A DNA stretch of 64,000 bases. It comes from Deltaproteobacteria bacterium. Lineage in GTDB: Bacteria; Desulfobacterota; GWC2-55-46. The stretch lies in assembly GCA_016177845.1 (NCBI GenBank), contig JACOUO010000029.1, positions 62,001-126,000 of the forward strand. The letters are read 5' to 3'. Below, in pieces: positions 44,881-54,358 of the stretch. Position numbers and translations under genes: made by a program. The notes beneath the pieces are model-generated. The model was not told the origin of the DNA. It saw only the letters and a list, made by a program, of their open reading frames with translations, and did not search any database. Every line of letters starts with the position of its first letter. Positions within the stretch are counted from its first letter, which is position 1.

Positions 44881-47589
44881 TTAACGGGCGACCTCCCTGC
44901 CATCTGCCCGTTCGTTGTTATCCCTACCGGGTGTCTCTATTGACGTTACTGCGGCCCTCCCGCTCGTATTTTTTTCTGAATCGACTCCTCTCGAATGATC
45001 AAGGGTAGACGTCTTTTCCTGGGCGACCTTGACCTGCTCCCTCAATGACTCCCTGCTATCCGTGTAGATGCGGACATCCTCCTTTCCCCTCGTTACAGCG
45101 ACATAAAACTGATTGTAGTTGGCCTGCTGTTTCGTATCTGCATGGTAGATGACTTCGCGAACCGTCTGCCCTTGCGATTTGTAATCCGTAACCGAATACC
45201 CATACGATAAATACGGGTATTGGGTGGGGCTAAAGCTGACTTCCTTGCCAGTGTCGGTGGTGGCCCGGATGATTTCCCCCTTAATATACTCGATAGTCCC
45301 CGTTACGCCGTTTTTAACACCCAGGGCTTTGTCGTTTTTCAGGAAGACTATCCTCTCGCCATTGGTAAACACCGCCTTCTTTTCTGTAAACGTTTGAAGG
45401 TGCTGTCCCTGGGTTTTCAAATCAATCCGGAACGCCGCCAGGTCGTTTCTCATGACCTCGATGCGGTGATTCTGCTTATCAACGGATAAAATCCTCGCTT
45501 CCTGGCCCGCCCTTCCAAAAACTCCAGCAGCCTGGGAAAAGACAACTTGCCCCGGCTGAAATGACTGCGCAAAGTGTTTTTCCGAGGGGCTGATGCCACT
45601 GGTTTCTCGGACAGTAAAGGTATGTTCCGGACCGGAAAGTCTGCCCTGTTCTTTCAGTTCCGCCCGAATTGCCTGATTTAATTCGTTACGGTCATTATTC
45701 CGGGCCGTGACGATAAGCACCTCCCGGTAATCCTTTCTGGCTGTGTAATTCTGGACGATTTTATCGAGCCGTTCAGCCCTATCATGTTCCTCACTTATAC
45801 GCCCCTGCCGGTCGAGTTTATTGAAGGCCTCGTCTATTTTTTTATTGGAGATGTCCTTTACTATCTCCTTGTAGCCTTCCTCCCTTTGCCGTAGTACGTC
45901 CTTCATCTCGACAGTCTTCATGGCCCCTACCTCTTGGAGCTTGGCGAACATATTGCCTGCCGAGATGGCCTGAAGCTGCTTCGTGTCCCCGATGAAAACG
46001 ATCCTTGCCCCTGCCTCTTCGGCCCGGCTGATTATTTCGTGCATCTGGCGGGAGCCGATCATTGACGCCTCGTCCACCACGAGCACGGTCTTTGCGCTTA
46101 TTGTTTCCTTTGAGGCCAAAAAGGAGTGGATTGTCTGGCTTTTTATCGCCACGTTTTTCTCAATTTCCTCCGCCGCCTTGCCTGTAAAGGCAAGGCCTAC
46201 TGCCTGAAAACCATGAACCTTTAATTGCTCCTGGACGGCAGTTAACATCGTAGTTTTGCCGGTTCCCGCATCGCCCTGTATGCCTATTGCTCTGTCCGGG
46301 GTGGAGAGAATATGGAGCGCGGCATTCCTCTGTCCATCGGTTAAACAGAAGTTTCTCGACTCAAAACTCTTGATAGCCTCTGCCGCCCTTTCTGCAGAAA
46401 GAATTGGTTCACTTTTGTCTTTTCCCTCTTTGACCTTGTCAACAATTTCACGTTCAAGCCGCAGCATTTCGCGCGTCGTATACAAACCATTATCGAGCGC
46501 GACAACATCATTGTTGCGGCTAAAGCACCCTTCCAATGTGCCTATACGATGTTCTCCAATAGAAAGTCTGCAAGCCGTCTTTAATAGTTCCTCCTTTGAA
46601 AAGGCCGCTTCCTGCTCGGTAAGAACTGAGGCCGCCCTGTCAATGTATTCCCGGGGCGATATCGCTGTCCGGCGCTCTGCAACTTGTTCGATGCCCTTCT
46701 GGCTCGAATGCTGGAGCTGTTCCTTCGTGTAGCCCAGAGAATTCAACCTTTCGCCCCACGCCTCCCGGACTATGTTCATATCGATGTTCGTTTTTGCCGC
46801 CCTGCTGCCAAGGCCCGCTATCTCACGGAGCTTCTGCTCGTTTATCCCCTGATACTTCCCTGACTCTGTTAGCTCAGCCATTTTCTTGTCGATTTGCTCC
46901 GAACGCTTACTGAAGTGCTCAAGAACATTTTCCTCAATACCCCAGACCTCGAAAAGCCCCTTGTGATCGGCCTGAATCGAATATCCCAACTCCCTGAGGT
47001 TTGCAGCGAGCTCGTTGCGGTATATCTGACCAATCAGCATTTTGCTTTCAAAAAGCTTTTCATTGCTCAGTGCCCGCCATGCTCCGTCTTCGCGGCGGGT
47101 CATATTCAGTATTAAAGCATGTGTATGGGTTTGAGGGTCAAGCTCCCGGGACGTATGGTGCTGAAATTTAGCAATTACCATGTTGCCCGTGTCGACCCGC
47201 TCTGTCTGCCCACCTGACGTATAACGGGCCTGTGAGAAGTTCTTTTCGACGAAATCCAGAGCTGCGGTTACCGCTTTATCGTGAGCCTCCTGGCCCCGCT
47301 GGTCTCCGAGCACCTCTGCAAGCATGGAGACGGATTTCGGAGCGCTAAATGTGAGGTCAATCCCGGCCCTGTGCTCGCCTCCGTTCGCCCTGGAACCCTC
47401 GACCAACTGGTTGCCCTCACGATCCCTTCCGTAGACCAGGTTCTGAAAATCCTCGTGCCGTACTTCTCCGGCTAAACCGAGCAACTCAGCTCCTTTCCCT
47501 TGCCATTGACCGGCACTCTGGGCATAGTAGCTATCTTTCTGAAAGTACGTTCTGGCCTGTCCTGAGTTCATATTGGATAAGGAAACCAC
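44881..47589 (-). CDS. traI: MobF-family relaxase/helicase
   Basis: Nicks at oriT, stays bound to the 5' end and unwinds the strand to be transferred. At 902 residues, the N-terminal relaxase domain has the tyrosine region (TYFQKDSYYAQ), FSAPKSVSML and the HUH metal motif in HHTSRELDPQTHTHALI. A RecD-like helicase half follows with GDAGTGKTT and VLVVDEASMI, plus YSVTDYKSQGQT and YVAVTRGKED. The C-terminal tail is short and charged. Start GTG 47589 lies six bases after GGAGG. It is preceded by a small gene with a 3-base gap. Confidence 0.95.
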   Translation of the reverse strand: MVSLSNMNSGQARTYFQKDSYYAQSAGQWQGKGAELLGLAGEVRHEDFQNLVYGRDREGNQLVEGSRANGGEHRAGIDLTFSAPKSVSMLAEVLGDQRGQEAHDKAVTAALDFVEKNFSQARYTSGGQTERVDTGNMVIAKFQHHTSRELDPQTHTHALILNMTRREDGAWRALSNEKLFESKMLIGQIYRNELAANLRELGYSIQADHKGLFEVWGIEENVLEHFSKRSEQIDKKMAELTESGKYQGINEQKLREIAGLGSRAAKTNIDMNIVREAWGERLNSLGYTKEQLQHSSQKGIEQVAERRTAISPREYIDRAASVLTEQEAAFSKEELLKTACRLSIGEHRIGTLEGCFSRNNDVVALDNGLYTTREMLRLEREIVDKVKEGKDKSEPILSAERAAEAIKSFESRNFCLTDGQRNAALHILSTPDRAIGIQGDAGTGKTTMLTAVQEQLKVHGFQAVGLAFTGKAAEEIEKNVAIKSQTIHSFLASKETISAKTVLVVDEASMIGSRQMHEIISRAEEAGARIVFIGDTKQLQAISAGNMFAKLQEVGAMKTVEMKDVLRQREEGYKEIVKDISNKKIDEAFNKLDRQGRISEEHDRAERLDKIVQNYTARKDYREVLIVTARNNDRNELNQAIRAELKEQGRLSGPEHTFTVRETSGISPSEKHFAQSFQPGQVVFSQAAGVFGRAGQEARILSVDKQNHRIEVMRNDLAAFRIDLKTQGQHLQTFTEKKAVFTNGERIVFLKNDKALGVKNGVTGTIEYIKGEIIRATTDTGKEVSFSPTQYPYLSYGYSVTDYKSQGQTVREVIYHADTKQQANYNQFYVAVTRGKEDVRIYTDSRESLREQVKVAQEKTSTLDHSRGVDSEKNTSGRAAVTSIETPGRDNNERADGREVAR

Positions 47590-47592
47590 TGT

Positions 47593-47850
47593 TTACCTCC
47601 GTTTAACTGGCCACAGCATTTTCCTGAACCATGCTTTTAGCGCGGCAACTTTATGAAGCTTCTTATCATTTAACGCCTGAGCTGCTCTTTCACGCTGACT
47701 TTGCTGATACTGATCTTCCAAGTCCACCAATATTTGATACGCGAAGGGCCGTTCTTTTTTCAGCTGCGCCAGCGTCTCCTCGTTATATTGCAATCCACTC
47801 ATTCTTAAAAAATCCGCAATATATTGATTATCTTTTTCATTGCTGCTCAT
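47593..47850 (-). CDS. Small protein upstream of the relaxase
   Basis: An 85-residue hydrophilic, helical protein (IADFLRMSGLQYNEETLAQL, LEDQYQQSQRERAAQAL) with a basic C-terminus. AGGAGG lies seven bases before the ATG, and the relaxase follows by three bases, so it is co-translated with traI. Function unknown. Confidence 0.7.
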   Translation of the reverse strand: MSSNEKDNQYIADFLRMSGLQYNEETLAQLKKERPFAYQILVDLEDQYQQSQRERAAQALNDKKLHKVAALKAWFRKMLWPVKRR

Positions 47851-47889
47851 CTTGTTACCTCCTGTTAGGCTTCTAAATTTGCGTTCCTT

Positions 47890-48232
47890 CTAAATAAAGC
47901 TTTTTTCCTTGTATTCCTTTTTTTACTTTAGTCCCCCTTTCCTGTGTTTAAGAGCCCACTTATAAGAAGCGGCTTCGAACCACTTTTTTCCCTGCCGCTT
48001 ATTTTTTAGGCTCCTGTCTCTTTTGAGAGCGCATACCGGGCACTTATATAAAGCAGGTCTGAGCGACTTTTTTTCCTGAGGCTTCGTTTTCTGTTCCTCT
48101 GCCCTTGCAAGAGCACGGGAGATACCTATATAAAGCAACTTCAGGCATCTTTTTTTCCTTAACGATTATTTTTCACGAAATAAAGAGAACGCAGCCCTCT
48201 GGATACATAAAGCAATTTGCAGATTTTTTTTC
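47890..48232. repeat. Array of five degenerate about 80-bp repeats
   Basis: On the minus strand each unit reads roughly GGAAAAAAAG-N10-TGCTTTATATA. Units are at 48203-48232, 48124-48160, 48041-48077, 47958-47993 and a shortened one at 47890-47909. AAAG cores (plus strand) are spaced 77, 82, 84 and 70 bases. A sixth copy lies at 44517-44549. A weak 71-codon frame (47923-48138, minus) runs through three units with a lone CPVC motif and may be an accident of the repeats. The module could be tandem promoters, operators or an iteron-like site. Confidence 0.7.
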
Positions 48233-48312
48233 AAAGATGGGAAAATAGCAAAAAAAAGGAGAAGGCATATATAGCGCCTTCTCCTGCCTGCAATATTGGT
48301 GTATGGGTGCGA

Positions 48313-49122
48313 TTATAGAGGGAGAAACCGAGAATTATTCATCATGGTTATCAGATCTGTAGCTATATCGTGCATGATTTGACAGGTAGAAAAAATCTTT
48401 AAATAATCCTGTCCCCAGTTCGCAAGATATGCGGGAGAATAGTTTGAGGCATCAAAACCAAAGTAAGCTGCCCCAACGTAAGCCGAGCCCTCGGCTATAA
48501 TCTCTTTATTAGCTCGGTCCAGGCCTTCGATGTTTTTTTCATGGGTCAGATGGTGTGCAAGTTCATGCAATAGAGTCTTGGCCTTTTCAGCGGCATTCAA
48601 TGAGGTTGAAAGGGCTATTCTCTTTTCCTGGGCATAATAGCCATTTCTACCCTCAGTCATATCTTCGAGTTCGACCGGCACAGGTGAGATTTGAAGAATT
48701 CGCTCAACCAGGGCGTCGGCATTTCCATCCATAACAGGCTTGCCGATGTCGAACACCGGTAAATCCTTACCCTCGGTCTGGCTCACATCGAACACATATA
48801 CTTGGCTGAAGCCAGTCAATGTCTTTTGATTAATTACTCCGTCATTATCGAGGATATCCTCTTTCTGCCTTTCAGCTATCATGGGTGCGAATATGGCTAT
48901 ACCCTTTTCTCCTTTTCTGATACATCTGCCCAAAGAATTCCAGGTCTTGATACCAGCGACTCTTGAAGCTCCTGACCGCTGTGACCATATCATCAGGATA
49001 TTGCCGAAACTGTAGGAGTGAAATGTTGCTGAGAAATGCATAAACTCCTGAAAATTGTTTGACTCCAGGAACTGCTTAACACCTTCCAATAAGCGAGACT
49101 GATACTCCTTTACGTTGAACAT
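48313..49122 (-). CDS. ArdC-like antirestriction protein
   Basis: A 269-residue protein. The N-terminal ArdC-type ssDNA-binding domain has FHSYSFGNILMIWSQ, WNSLGRCIRKGEKGIAIFAPM and YVFDVSQTEG. A zincin-like peptidase domain follows with KTLLHELAHHLTH (HExxH). ArdC protects incoming plasmid DNA from restriction. I choose ATG 49122 after AGAGGTG rather than the GTG at 49134. It fits a mobile element that enters new hosts. Confidence 0.9.
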   Translation of the reverse strand: MFNVKEYQSRLLEGVKQFLESNNFQEFMHFSATFHSYSFGNILMIWSQRSGASRVAGIKTWNSLGRCIRKGEKGIAIFAPMIAERQKEDILDNDGVINQKTLTGFSQVYVFDVSQTEGKDLPVFDIGKPVMDGNADALVERILQISPVPVELEDMTEGRNGYYAQEKRIALSTSLNAAEKAKTLLHELAHHLTHEKNIEGLDRANKEIIAEGSAYVGAAYFGFDASNYSPAYLANWGQDYLKIFSTCQIMHDIATDLITMMNNSRFLPL

Positions 49123-49304
49123 GGCTGAAATCACCTCTTAGAAATTATAAAAAACTGTTTTTCGTCCTTCACAAAACCAAGGGTCGAAAAACAAAGTCTA
49201 TAATAGCAGTTAAGGATGGGGGTCAATGGACGTGACTGGAGCGGAGCAACCTGGACAGGCTCAGCCTGGCCGGAAATTGATGGGAGGTTATAAGTTCAAA
49301 TAAA

Positions 49305-49334
49305 AAAGGCGTGTCGGAATTCCGACACGCCTTT
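49305..49334 (-). terminator. Perfect palindrome terminator
   Basis: AAAGGCGTGTCGGAA and TTCCGACACGCCTTT form a perfect 15-bp palindrome flanked by A/T runs, just 3' of the lipoprotein gene at 49357. Confidence 0.85.
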
Positions 49335-49356
49335 CACAACCGTTTGGATGCTCTCT

Positions 49357-49995
49357 TCAGCTCTGGAAGAGTTTCTTGTATTCAGGCTTTATAGGCTCTA
49401 TATCGTTAAACTTCTCAAATGCCTTTTGAGCCTTCTTGGGGTCCTGGATGGATCTGAGGACCTTGAGACCCACCGAGGTATTTATGCCTCTAAGAAGATC
49501 ACCGTAGTTGCCGGCGCCCTCAAAGCTCTCCTGACGAAGCACCCTGCCGGTCTGCTTGTCTACGAAGTAAAGAGAACCCCTCACGGAACCAGTAAGGAAG
49601 AGCTTCTGCATCACGTTCTCGTCATAGGCCTTCTCCTTGAACTGGACGACTATGGTCTTGCCATCACAATCCTCGCTGCGACAGACCTTCTTAGAACTGT
49701 CCATAGCCTCGAAGTTCTGCTCAACTATGTACTCCACGTTATCCTTGAAGGCCGTAACCAGCTTCTGGGAATTCTCCTCGTTTCTGGGTGCGACCAGGAT
49801 GTCCACCTCCACATTCTCAAAACCGATAAAGGTTGGTTCCTGATTTCTTAGGGAGTCAGCCATCTCTTTTACCTGAGAAAGCTTGGTTGCTGCATTCGCC
49901 GTTTGGTAGATGCTGTAACCGGCCTGAAGCGGCCCGCATGCCGAGAGCATAACACCCACAGCACCGAGAAATAAAACCGTGAAAAGCTTCTTCAT
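49357..49995 (-). CDS. Lipoprotein of unknown function
   Basis: A 212-residue lipoprotein with lipobox LSAC (Cys20). The body contains SIYQTANAATKLSQVKEMAD, VDILVAPRNEENSQKLVTAF, a Cys pair (CRSEDC) and VDKQTGRVLRQESFEGAGN. It resembles outer-membrane-side accessory lipoproteins, but I recognise no family. A decayed paralogue lies at 56974-57641. The start follows AGGAGGGAATTC. It may be transferable cargo rather than part of the transfer machinery. Confidence 0.8.
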   Translation of the reverse strand: MKKLFTVLFLGAVGVMLSACGPLQAGYSIYQTANAATKLSQVKEMADSLRNQEPTFIGFENVEVDILVAPRNEENSQKLVTAFKDNVEYIVEQNFEAMDSSKKVCRSEDCDGKTIVVQFKEKAYDENVMQKLFLTGSVRGSLYFVDKQTGRVLRQESFEGAGNYGDLLRGINTSVGLKVLRSIQDPKKAQKAFEKFNDIEPIKPEYKKLFQS

Positions 49996-50346
49996 GAATT
50001 CCCTCCTGCAGTTATTTGAATATTAATTTTTTTTACATTAAAAATGTCATCTTACTTTTTAGACAGGCTGATTTTATTTTATTTAGCCCCTCTGAGCAAA
50101 CTGAAGCTTCGTGCATTTCATCCAAAGGCTATGGTCAATTTCTGTTTGGAATTTCAAGGCTTAATGGACCCCTTAAATCTTTTTTTTAACTTTTTACCTA
50201 TTCCTTAATTCCACCGCTTACATTGCTCCCTCCTCATTGAAATATAAAGTTCCTGATGACCTTTAGTGATAGTAGATATACTGGTGGTTTATTGAGAGGG
50301 GACGAGAGTATTTAGCCCTATGCGTGCTTAAAGAGGGCTGGTCCGT
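49996..50346. other. Intergenic region without a gene
   Basis: A/T-rich, with no ORF, repeat or terminator that I can support. Confidence 0.5.
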
Positions 50347-50711
50347 TCATGCACACATCCTTTCAGTCCAGTTGCCAATCTCATCGTACCCGGCCATAAC
50401 ATGCTCGCCACATGTATCCAGTTCCTCCCTTGCGACTCGGTTCGCAGAACATATTGATAGCTTTTTGAGCGTTTCTTCCCACCTCTCCAAATGGGTCCAA
50501 TTCAACTGCATTGCCATATGCCTCAATTGCTGCATTGAAATCCCCAAGTTGTCCATACTGGAAGCCTTTTACAAACCAAGTATTTGCCAAAATCCTATTT
50601 GTAGCCTGATTGACAGAACTGTTTGTTTCTGAATTCCAATTGTAATTCTCTGCATTTTGATATGCTATTCAAAATAACAAGAATGAACAGAGCTGAAAGA
50701 AGTATGCGCAC
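50347..50711 (-). pseudogene. Frameshifted exported TPR protein
   Basis: GTG 50711, after AAAGGAG, opens a signal peptide (MRILLSALFILVILNSI) that ends in a stop after 38 codons. A TPR unit (TWFVKGFQYGQLGDFNAAIE, AYGNAVELDPFGE) continues in another frame and stops at 50381. Further residues lie in a third frame. At least one frameshift separates the signal from the TPR. Confidence 0.7.
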
Positions 50712-50752
50712 TTTTGACTCCTTTGTTTTTCTTAACAATTTGTCTGTTTAGA

Positions 50753-51799
50753 CTATTGTATTTCAGCTTTTTGGTCTGTGTTACTCTCGCTCTCCGGTCC
50801 TTCATCGACCGGCACTATCGTGAACTCGATTCTTCTGTTTTTTGCCCTGTTTGCGGGGGTGTCGTTATCAACAACTGGGCGGCTATCGGCATATCCTACG
50901 GCTGCAAGCTTCTTATAATCTAACCCCGCATCGATCAAAAATCTCACTATGTTTGCGGCTCTGCCCGCAGACAACTCCCAGTTTGACGGGTATAGTTTTT
51001 GGCTGCTCTTTTTTATAGGTATGTTATCAGTGTGCCCCTCGACTCTAAGCTCCTTAATTTTGATTCTTTTCAAGGTTTCGGCGAGATTGTAAAGCCATTC
51101 CTTGCCTTTCTTCTCAATCGTAATCTGCCCGCTTGCGAACATCCCCTCAGATGGCATGGCTACCTTCACGTTCTCACCGTCATAAGCGATGTTAATGTCA
51201 TTGAATTTCGCCAGCGCCTTTGCCACCTCAGCGTAAGCGTAAGGCATTGTGTCTTCAAAATCTATAAGCACCGATGCGCCTTTGACTTTTTTCGAATAAA
51301 AGGTATAAGTGTTTCCGGTTATCTTCCAATCACCCTCGACATTCGCCTTGTAATTGGTAACCTTGAATTTTTGCGGGAGCACGGCTACTATTATATTTTC
51401 ATCCATCAGACAGCCGTCTCCAATACATTGACTACCGTCTACCCAAACCTGAAAATGCAAATTGTCCTTTGTTAGCAGAAAGTCAGATGTTTCTAGATGC
51501 CTTTGCAGGTAAGCGAAATTTGAGGTAAAAGGGAACCTGAGCACTTCAGCTGGCTCTCCGTTTAAAGTATTCTCCCATTGATGAGTTTTGGGTCGGGCGT
51601 ACATTATTAGCTGCTTATTAAATCCTTGCGTGAACATGAATCCAGGGCTGCCCATGTCTGAATTTCTTTTATTGTAATAACTAATAGCAGATTTCAGGTC
51701 ATCGCTAAGAAAATAGATCGTCTCAGCCGTCGATTCACCAAAAGCTGCTCCGCTGGCTGACAGCACAATCAACATTGCACAAATAATCCATCTCATCAT
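50753..51799 (-). CDS. OmpA/MotB-domain exported protein
   Basis: A 348-residue protein with a signal peptide (cleavage near FGES). The N-terminal 200 residues have no recognised domain and include a Cys pair (QCIGDGC). The C-terminal OmpA-like domain has LRVEGHTDNIPIK, NWELSAGRAANIVRFL, LAAVGYADSRP and NRAKNRRIEF, all needed for peptidoglycan binding. It probably tethers an envelope structure to the cell wall. The start follows CGGAGAACAG. Confidence 0.85.
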   Translation of the reverse strand: MMRWIICAMLIVLSASGAAFGESTAETIYFLSDDLKSAISYYNKRNSDMGSPGFMFTQGFNKQLIMYARPKTHQWENTLNGEPAEVLRFPFTSNFAYLQRHLETSDFLLTKDNLHFQVWVDGSQCIGDGCLMDENIIVAVLPQKFKVTNYKANVEGDWKITGNTYTFYSKKVKGASVLIDFEDTMPYAYAEVAKALAKFNDINIAYDGENVKVAMPSEGMFASGQITIEKKGKEWLYNLAETLKRIKIKELRVEGHTDNIPIKKSSQKLYPSNWELSAGRAANIVRFLIDAGLDYKKLAAVGYADSRPVVDNDTPANRAKNRRIEFTIVPVDEGPESESNTDQKAEIQ

Positions 51800-51985
51800 C
51801 TGTTCTCCGCACTCATAGTTTTTAATCGAAACTGATTTTCATATTGCTTTTATCTAGTTGCGACATAATTGGCTGTGAATACCCTGCAAGAGCGGGATAT
51901 TTAAAGCTATCCCCATCGTCAAGACAAAAAAGAGGGTTGTGTTTGGTGTAGAGGAACCTGCGTTGGTTTTGTCTCTGAGCCTTTC

Positions 51986-52125
51986 TTAAGCCTCTGTTCC
52001 TCGAAAATACACCTCCTGAGGCATCCGGTAGCCGAGGGATTCGTGGAGCCTCTCTGTATTATAAAAATGGAAATACCTGGCGAGAGATTCCTTGGCCTCT
52101 CTGACCAGGGTATTATACAGTTACT
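51986..52125 (-). pseudogene. IS3-family transposase C-terminal remnant
   Basis: A minus-strand fragment reads LVREAKESLARYFHFYNTER and LHESLGYRMPQEVYF, the conserved end of IS3-family OrfB. It is preceded by an in-frame stop and has no partner sequences left. It marks an old transposition scar in the cargo. Confidence 0.8.
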
Positions 52126-52191
52126 CCAGTTCCTCATACTTCTTGTTACTGAGTTTTCTCAGCTGTACAGCTCTCTACACGACAAGAAAAT

Positions 52192-52779
52192 TCATTTGCA
52201 CCCTTGAGTAATCTCCTTTGTTATAGGCACAAGAAAATCAGTCATATTCTTATCATTCTTGAATTCCTGATTTAGCACTCTTATGAAATTAAGGGCCTCC
52301 TGCTGGTTCATGGTTTTCGCCTTGGTTCTGCCTCTTTTTGAACTACTGTATATCAGTCCACAACCAGGCGTGACTTTCATATCCAAAATATTCGTTACTT
52401 TATAGATACATTGCAAAACCTGTTGTTCATCTCGATAGTGCTTTTGGTAACAATCCATAACGCCGGGAATAAATTGAGCATCGAAATTTTGTTTTACTGT
52501 CTTCATTACTCCCGTTTGATTATCAGCATACAGTGAAGCCAAGCTGGTGATAACGGATTCAAACATAATTGTTCTTACTTTTTCTGCGTTTTCACCTGTA
52601 AATGTAAAAAAATAACTTTCATTTCCCATAACGCCTTTGACTTCAATTGTATTCTCGTCCAAATCCTTGTAGCTCTCAAATTGTCCGCCGTTATTAAGCA
52701 GCTCAGAGACGGTAATTGCATCAGCATTATTTATAAACAAGGTTATAACGGCAATCATGGCATATATGATGATTTTCAT
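52192..52779 (-). CDS. Exported protein, function unknown
   Basis: A 195-residue protein with a signal peptide (to about NADA). VKGVMGNESYFFTFTGENAEK and three to four Cys (MDCYQKH, QCIYK, PGCGLIY, QGCK) suggest disulfide bonding. No family recognised. It starts 19 bases after the 52799 gene, in the same operon, with RBS AAAGGA. Confidence 0.65.
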   Translation of the reverse strand: MKIIIYAMIAVITLFINNADAITVSELLNNGGQFESYKDLDENTIEVKGVMGNESYFFTFTGENAEKVRTIMFESVITSLASLYADNQTGVMKTVKQNFDAQFIPGVMDCYQKHYRDEQQVLQCIYKVTNILDMKVTPGCGLIYSSSKRGRTKAKTMNQQEALNFIRVLNQEFKNDKNMTDFLVPITKEITQGCK

Positions 52780-52798
52780 TTCGATTCCTTTCTATCTT

Positions 52799-53446
52799 TT
52801 ATTTACCCAGCAGGTCGGTTGATTTTATATGCCTGCCGCATACCCAATAGGAGCTATCAATTCCTGCATTCAGTATTATGCCAGACCCTGCACAGGGAGC
52901 GAAAGGTCCCTTTCCAATTTGGATTTTCAATAAATTCGTCGTCATTTCATTAATGTTCGAAGCAGTAATCTCCAAACATGTTACATTATCTTTGTCGGCA
53001 TTTTTCTCTGTCCCGCAAATGAATGGCTTCCAGGTTAAAAGCGGCATAGTGTTTCTGTTTGAATCATATATGGTCACATTTTTTATATGTCTTAAAGGAT
53101 CTGAGGGGTCTGAGTATGGCATCAGAGTCACCTCGGCATAAGCAGCCTCATTTGCGTTTCTGTTTGAAAGATCCACATAAACAAAATAGCCTATATCTTC
53201 TTTATCCTTTGTCATTGGTACAATCAATAGAGTATCATTGAAGGTCACTATCTCAGTCTGTTTATTAATATCATTAGCTAAAAGCCTGGCAAAAAAGCTG
53301 TCAAAGGATGCCTTTAAAGGATTATTTCGATCAATAAGTATTACTGAATTTTCCTGGCCTTCCAGAGTAAATGCATTTACCTCTGTCGTAACCGAGACAA
53401 CTGCCATTAAAATGAGTGAGATTATCATGAAATATTTGTAAAACAT
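52799..53446 (-). CDS. Exported protein, function unknown
   Basis: A 215-residue protein with a signal peptide (MFYKYFMIISLILMAVVSVT...). The body is beta-rich, with four Cys (FICGTEK, VTCLEI, FAPCAGS, WVCGRH). It is co-oriented with the 52192 gene and the NERD gene. RBS GGGAG supports the ATG. No family recognised. Confidence 0.65.
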   Translation of the reverse strand: MFYKYFMIISLILMAVVSVTTEVNAFTLEGQENSVILIDRNNPLKASFDSFFARLLANDINKQTEIVTFNDTLLIVPMTKDKEDIGYFVYVDLSNRNANEAAYAEVTLMPYSDPSDPLRHIKNVTIYDSNRNTMPLLTWKPFICGTEKNADKDNVTCLEITASNINEMTTNLLKIQIGKGPFAPCAGSGIILNAGIDSSYWVCGRHIKSTDLLGK

Positions 53447-53466
53447 TATATTCTCCCGATATGCTC

Positions 53467-54325
53467 TTATAAATTATAATTGCTGGACTGGACTGGTCGG
53501 CGAACTTCAGCCCGTTTTACAGGCCGACCATGATCCTTTCTGATTATGTCTATAATCCTTGAAGCTTCGGTTTCGTTGAAGTTCATCTTTCCTTTTTTCA
53601 ATGTCTTTTCCAAATCCCATTCATGCAAAACCACAATCTCATCTACTGTAATATTCTTTATTTCCTCTATTTCTGCTTTCTCATGGGACAAAACTACCAT
53701 TCTGAATATGGGGCAGGCAAAACCTTTTCTTCTTAATGTTTCTTCAAGTACATTAGCTGGCTCATTCAACTGCTGACTCGGGCTGCGCCCTTTCTGAAAT
53801 TCGGCCAACCGTTCAACCAGATTTCCGTATTTATCATATCTGTCAATGAGCCATCTGTCGCCATTACAAATCAAAGTACCTCTACGATATTTAATTTCTA
53901 ACGTGAATAGACCAGTCGTGCCGATGAGAATGCCATCTATTTCACTTTTTCGGTTTTCATAGCCTCTCAGATATGTCCATTCATCGGAGAGCTTGTTTGA
54001 AAGAAAAGTGCTTACTATTTTCTCACCATTTGCTCCCGCCGCCCACTGTTTGCCGGATTGGTCAGGCAGTTCCTTTACTGGTTCTTGTGGGAACGATTGG
54101 AACAATCTGGTGCAAAAAAAATTTGGCAAAAAGGTATGCCGCTTTTATATAGCTTCCCTTTTTCCATTCATCCGAAGCTATTTTTTTCCGCGCCCGATTT
54201 TTATTTTCTATTTCTAGCTTTATTTTTTTGTAATCATCGAGTTTTCGGGTGTATTCTCTGTCCCGGTCAGCTTCTCTTGCTTTTATAATATCTTTTACAT
54301 AATCTGACAGAATAATTTCCTTCAC
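53467..54325 (-). pseudogene. NERD-domain nuclease-like gene, frameshifted at an A8 run
   Basis: GTG 54325 opens a charged helical N-terminus (MKEIILSDYVKDIIKAREAD...) that reads to YLFAKFF at the A8 run (plus strand 54114-54121). There it shifts frame and continues as CTRLFQSFPQEP into a NERD domain: GANGEKIVSTFL, YENRKSEIDGILIG, FTLEIKYRRG. The NERD fold is related to Holliday-junction and restriction-type nucleases. A one-base indel in the homopolymer, real or from sequencing, explains the break. A partial paralogue lies at 56014-56355. Confidence 0.7.
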
Positions 54326-54358
54326 AACATCCCTGTTCTGGCTTCTATGTGGAACACG

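Noticed and set aside
47923-48138. 71-residue Cys-containing protein in the repeat array
   Set aside because: It starts at TTG without a ribosome site, and its sequence similarity is explained by the DNA repeats; kept only as a note under the repeat.
49305-49334. Perfect palindrome as an attachment or resolution site
   Set aside because: It is flanked by A/T runs and lies just after a gene; a terminator explains it.
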